Assembly (NCBI GenBank): GCA_902766135.1
Contig: CACXCK010000021.1
Location: 1-5,768, forward strand
Length of the DNA: 5,768 nucleotides
Source: an uncultured Erysipelotrichaceae bacterium
GTDB taxonomy: Bacteria; Bacillota_I; Bacilli_A; RF39; UBA660
Reading direction: 5' to 3'
The position numbers and the translations under genes were made by a program. Within the stretch, counting starts at the first letter, position 1. Each line of letters begins with the position of its first letter. This document shows, piece by piece, positions 5,766 through 5,768 of the stretch. The notes below the pieces were generated by a model, which was given only the letters and a program-made list of their open reading frames with translations, searched no databases and was not told where the DNA came from.

Positions 5766-5768
5766 TAC

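Overview
The window carries the start of a division and cell-wall (dcw) cluster from a low-GC Gram-positive (Bacillota-type) bacterium. All genes lie on the minus strand, so transcription runs from high to low coordinates. The gene order mraZ, rsmH, ftsL, then a class B penicillin-binding protein with PASTA domains, then a second class B PBP, matches the Bacillus-type cluster (mraZ-rsmH-ftsL-pbpB-spoVD). TGA is used as a stop by mraZ and rsmH, so the standard bacterial code applies and a Mycoplasma-type code is excluded. Composition is strongly A+T-rich. An uncultured gut or rumen Bacilli/Clostridia lineage would fit, but the sequence alone does not fix the species.

Positions 5737-5768: a strong sigma-A-type promoter. 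Positions 5730-5103: about 600 nt without coding capacity. It begins just after that promoter, is closed by a 26-bp pairing between its two ends, contains many internal hairpins, and finishes at a rho-independent terminator. This is a free-standing large structured non-coding RNA and is the most interesting object in the window. Its size, closed-end architecture and type of host resemble the ROOL class of ornate large RNAs, but that assignment is inference, and it could be an undescribed class. Its 5' arm carries a boxA-like sequence of the kind found beside rRNA in Bacillota.

Positions 5049-4977: the promoter and leader of the dcw operon, with four AGTGG-type boxes at exact 10-bp spacing. 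This is the expected operator for MraZ itself. Positions 4976-1169: four tightly packed genes. mraZ and rsmH overlap by 4 nt, ftsL follows rsmH after 4 nt, and the first PBP overlaps ftsL by 8 nt, so they form one translationally linked operon. MraZ represses the operon, RsmH methylates 16S rRNA, and FtsL with the first PBP forms part of the septal peptidoglycan synthase.

Positions 1150-1125: a hairpin that places the start codon of the second PBP in a stem and its ribosome-binding sequence in the loop. Positions 1127-33: the second PBP, whose recognisable homology stops at position 81, directly after the SxN motif. The last 80 bases of the window do not continue the family in any frame I can recognise, which suggests a frameshift, a rearrangement or an assembly edge.
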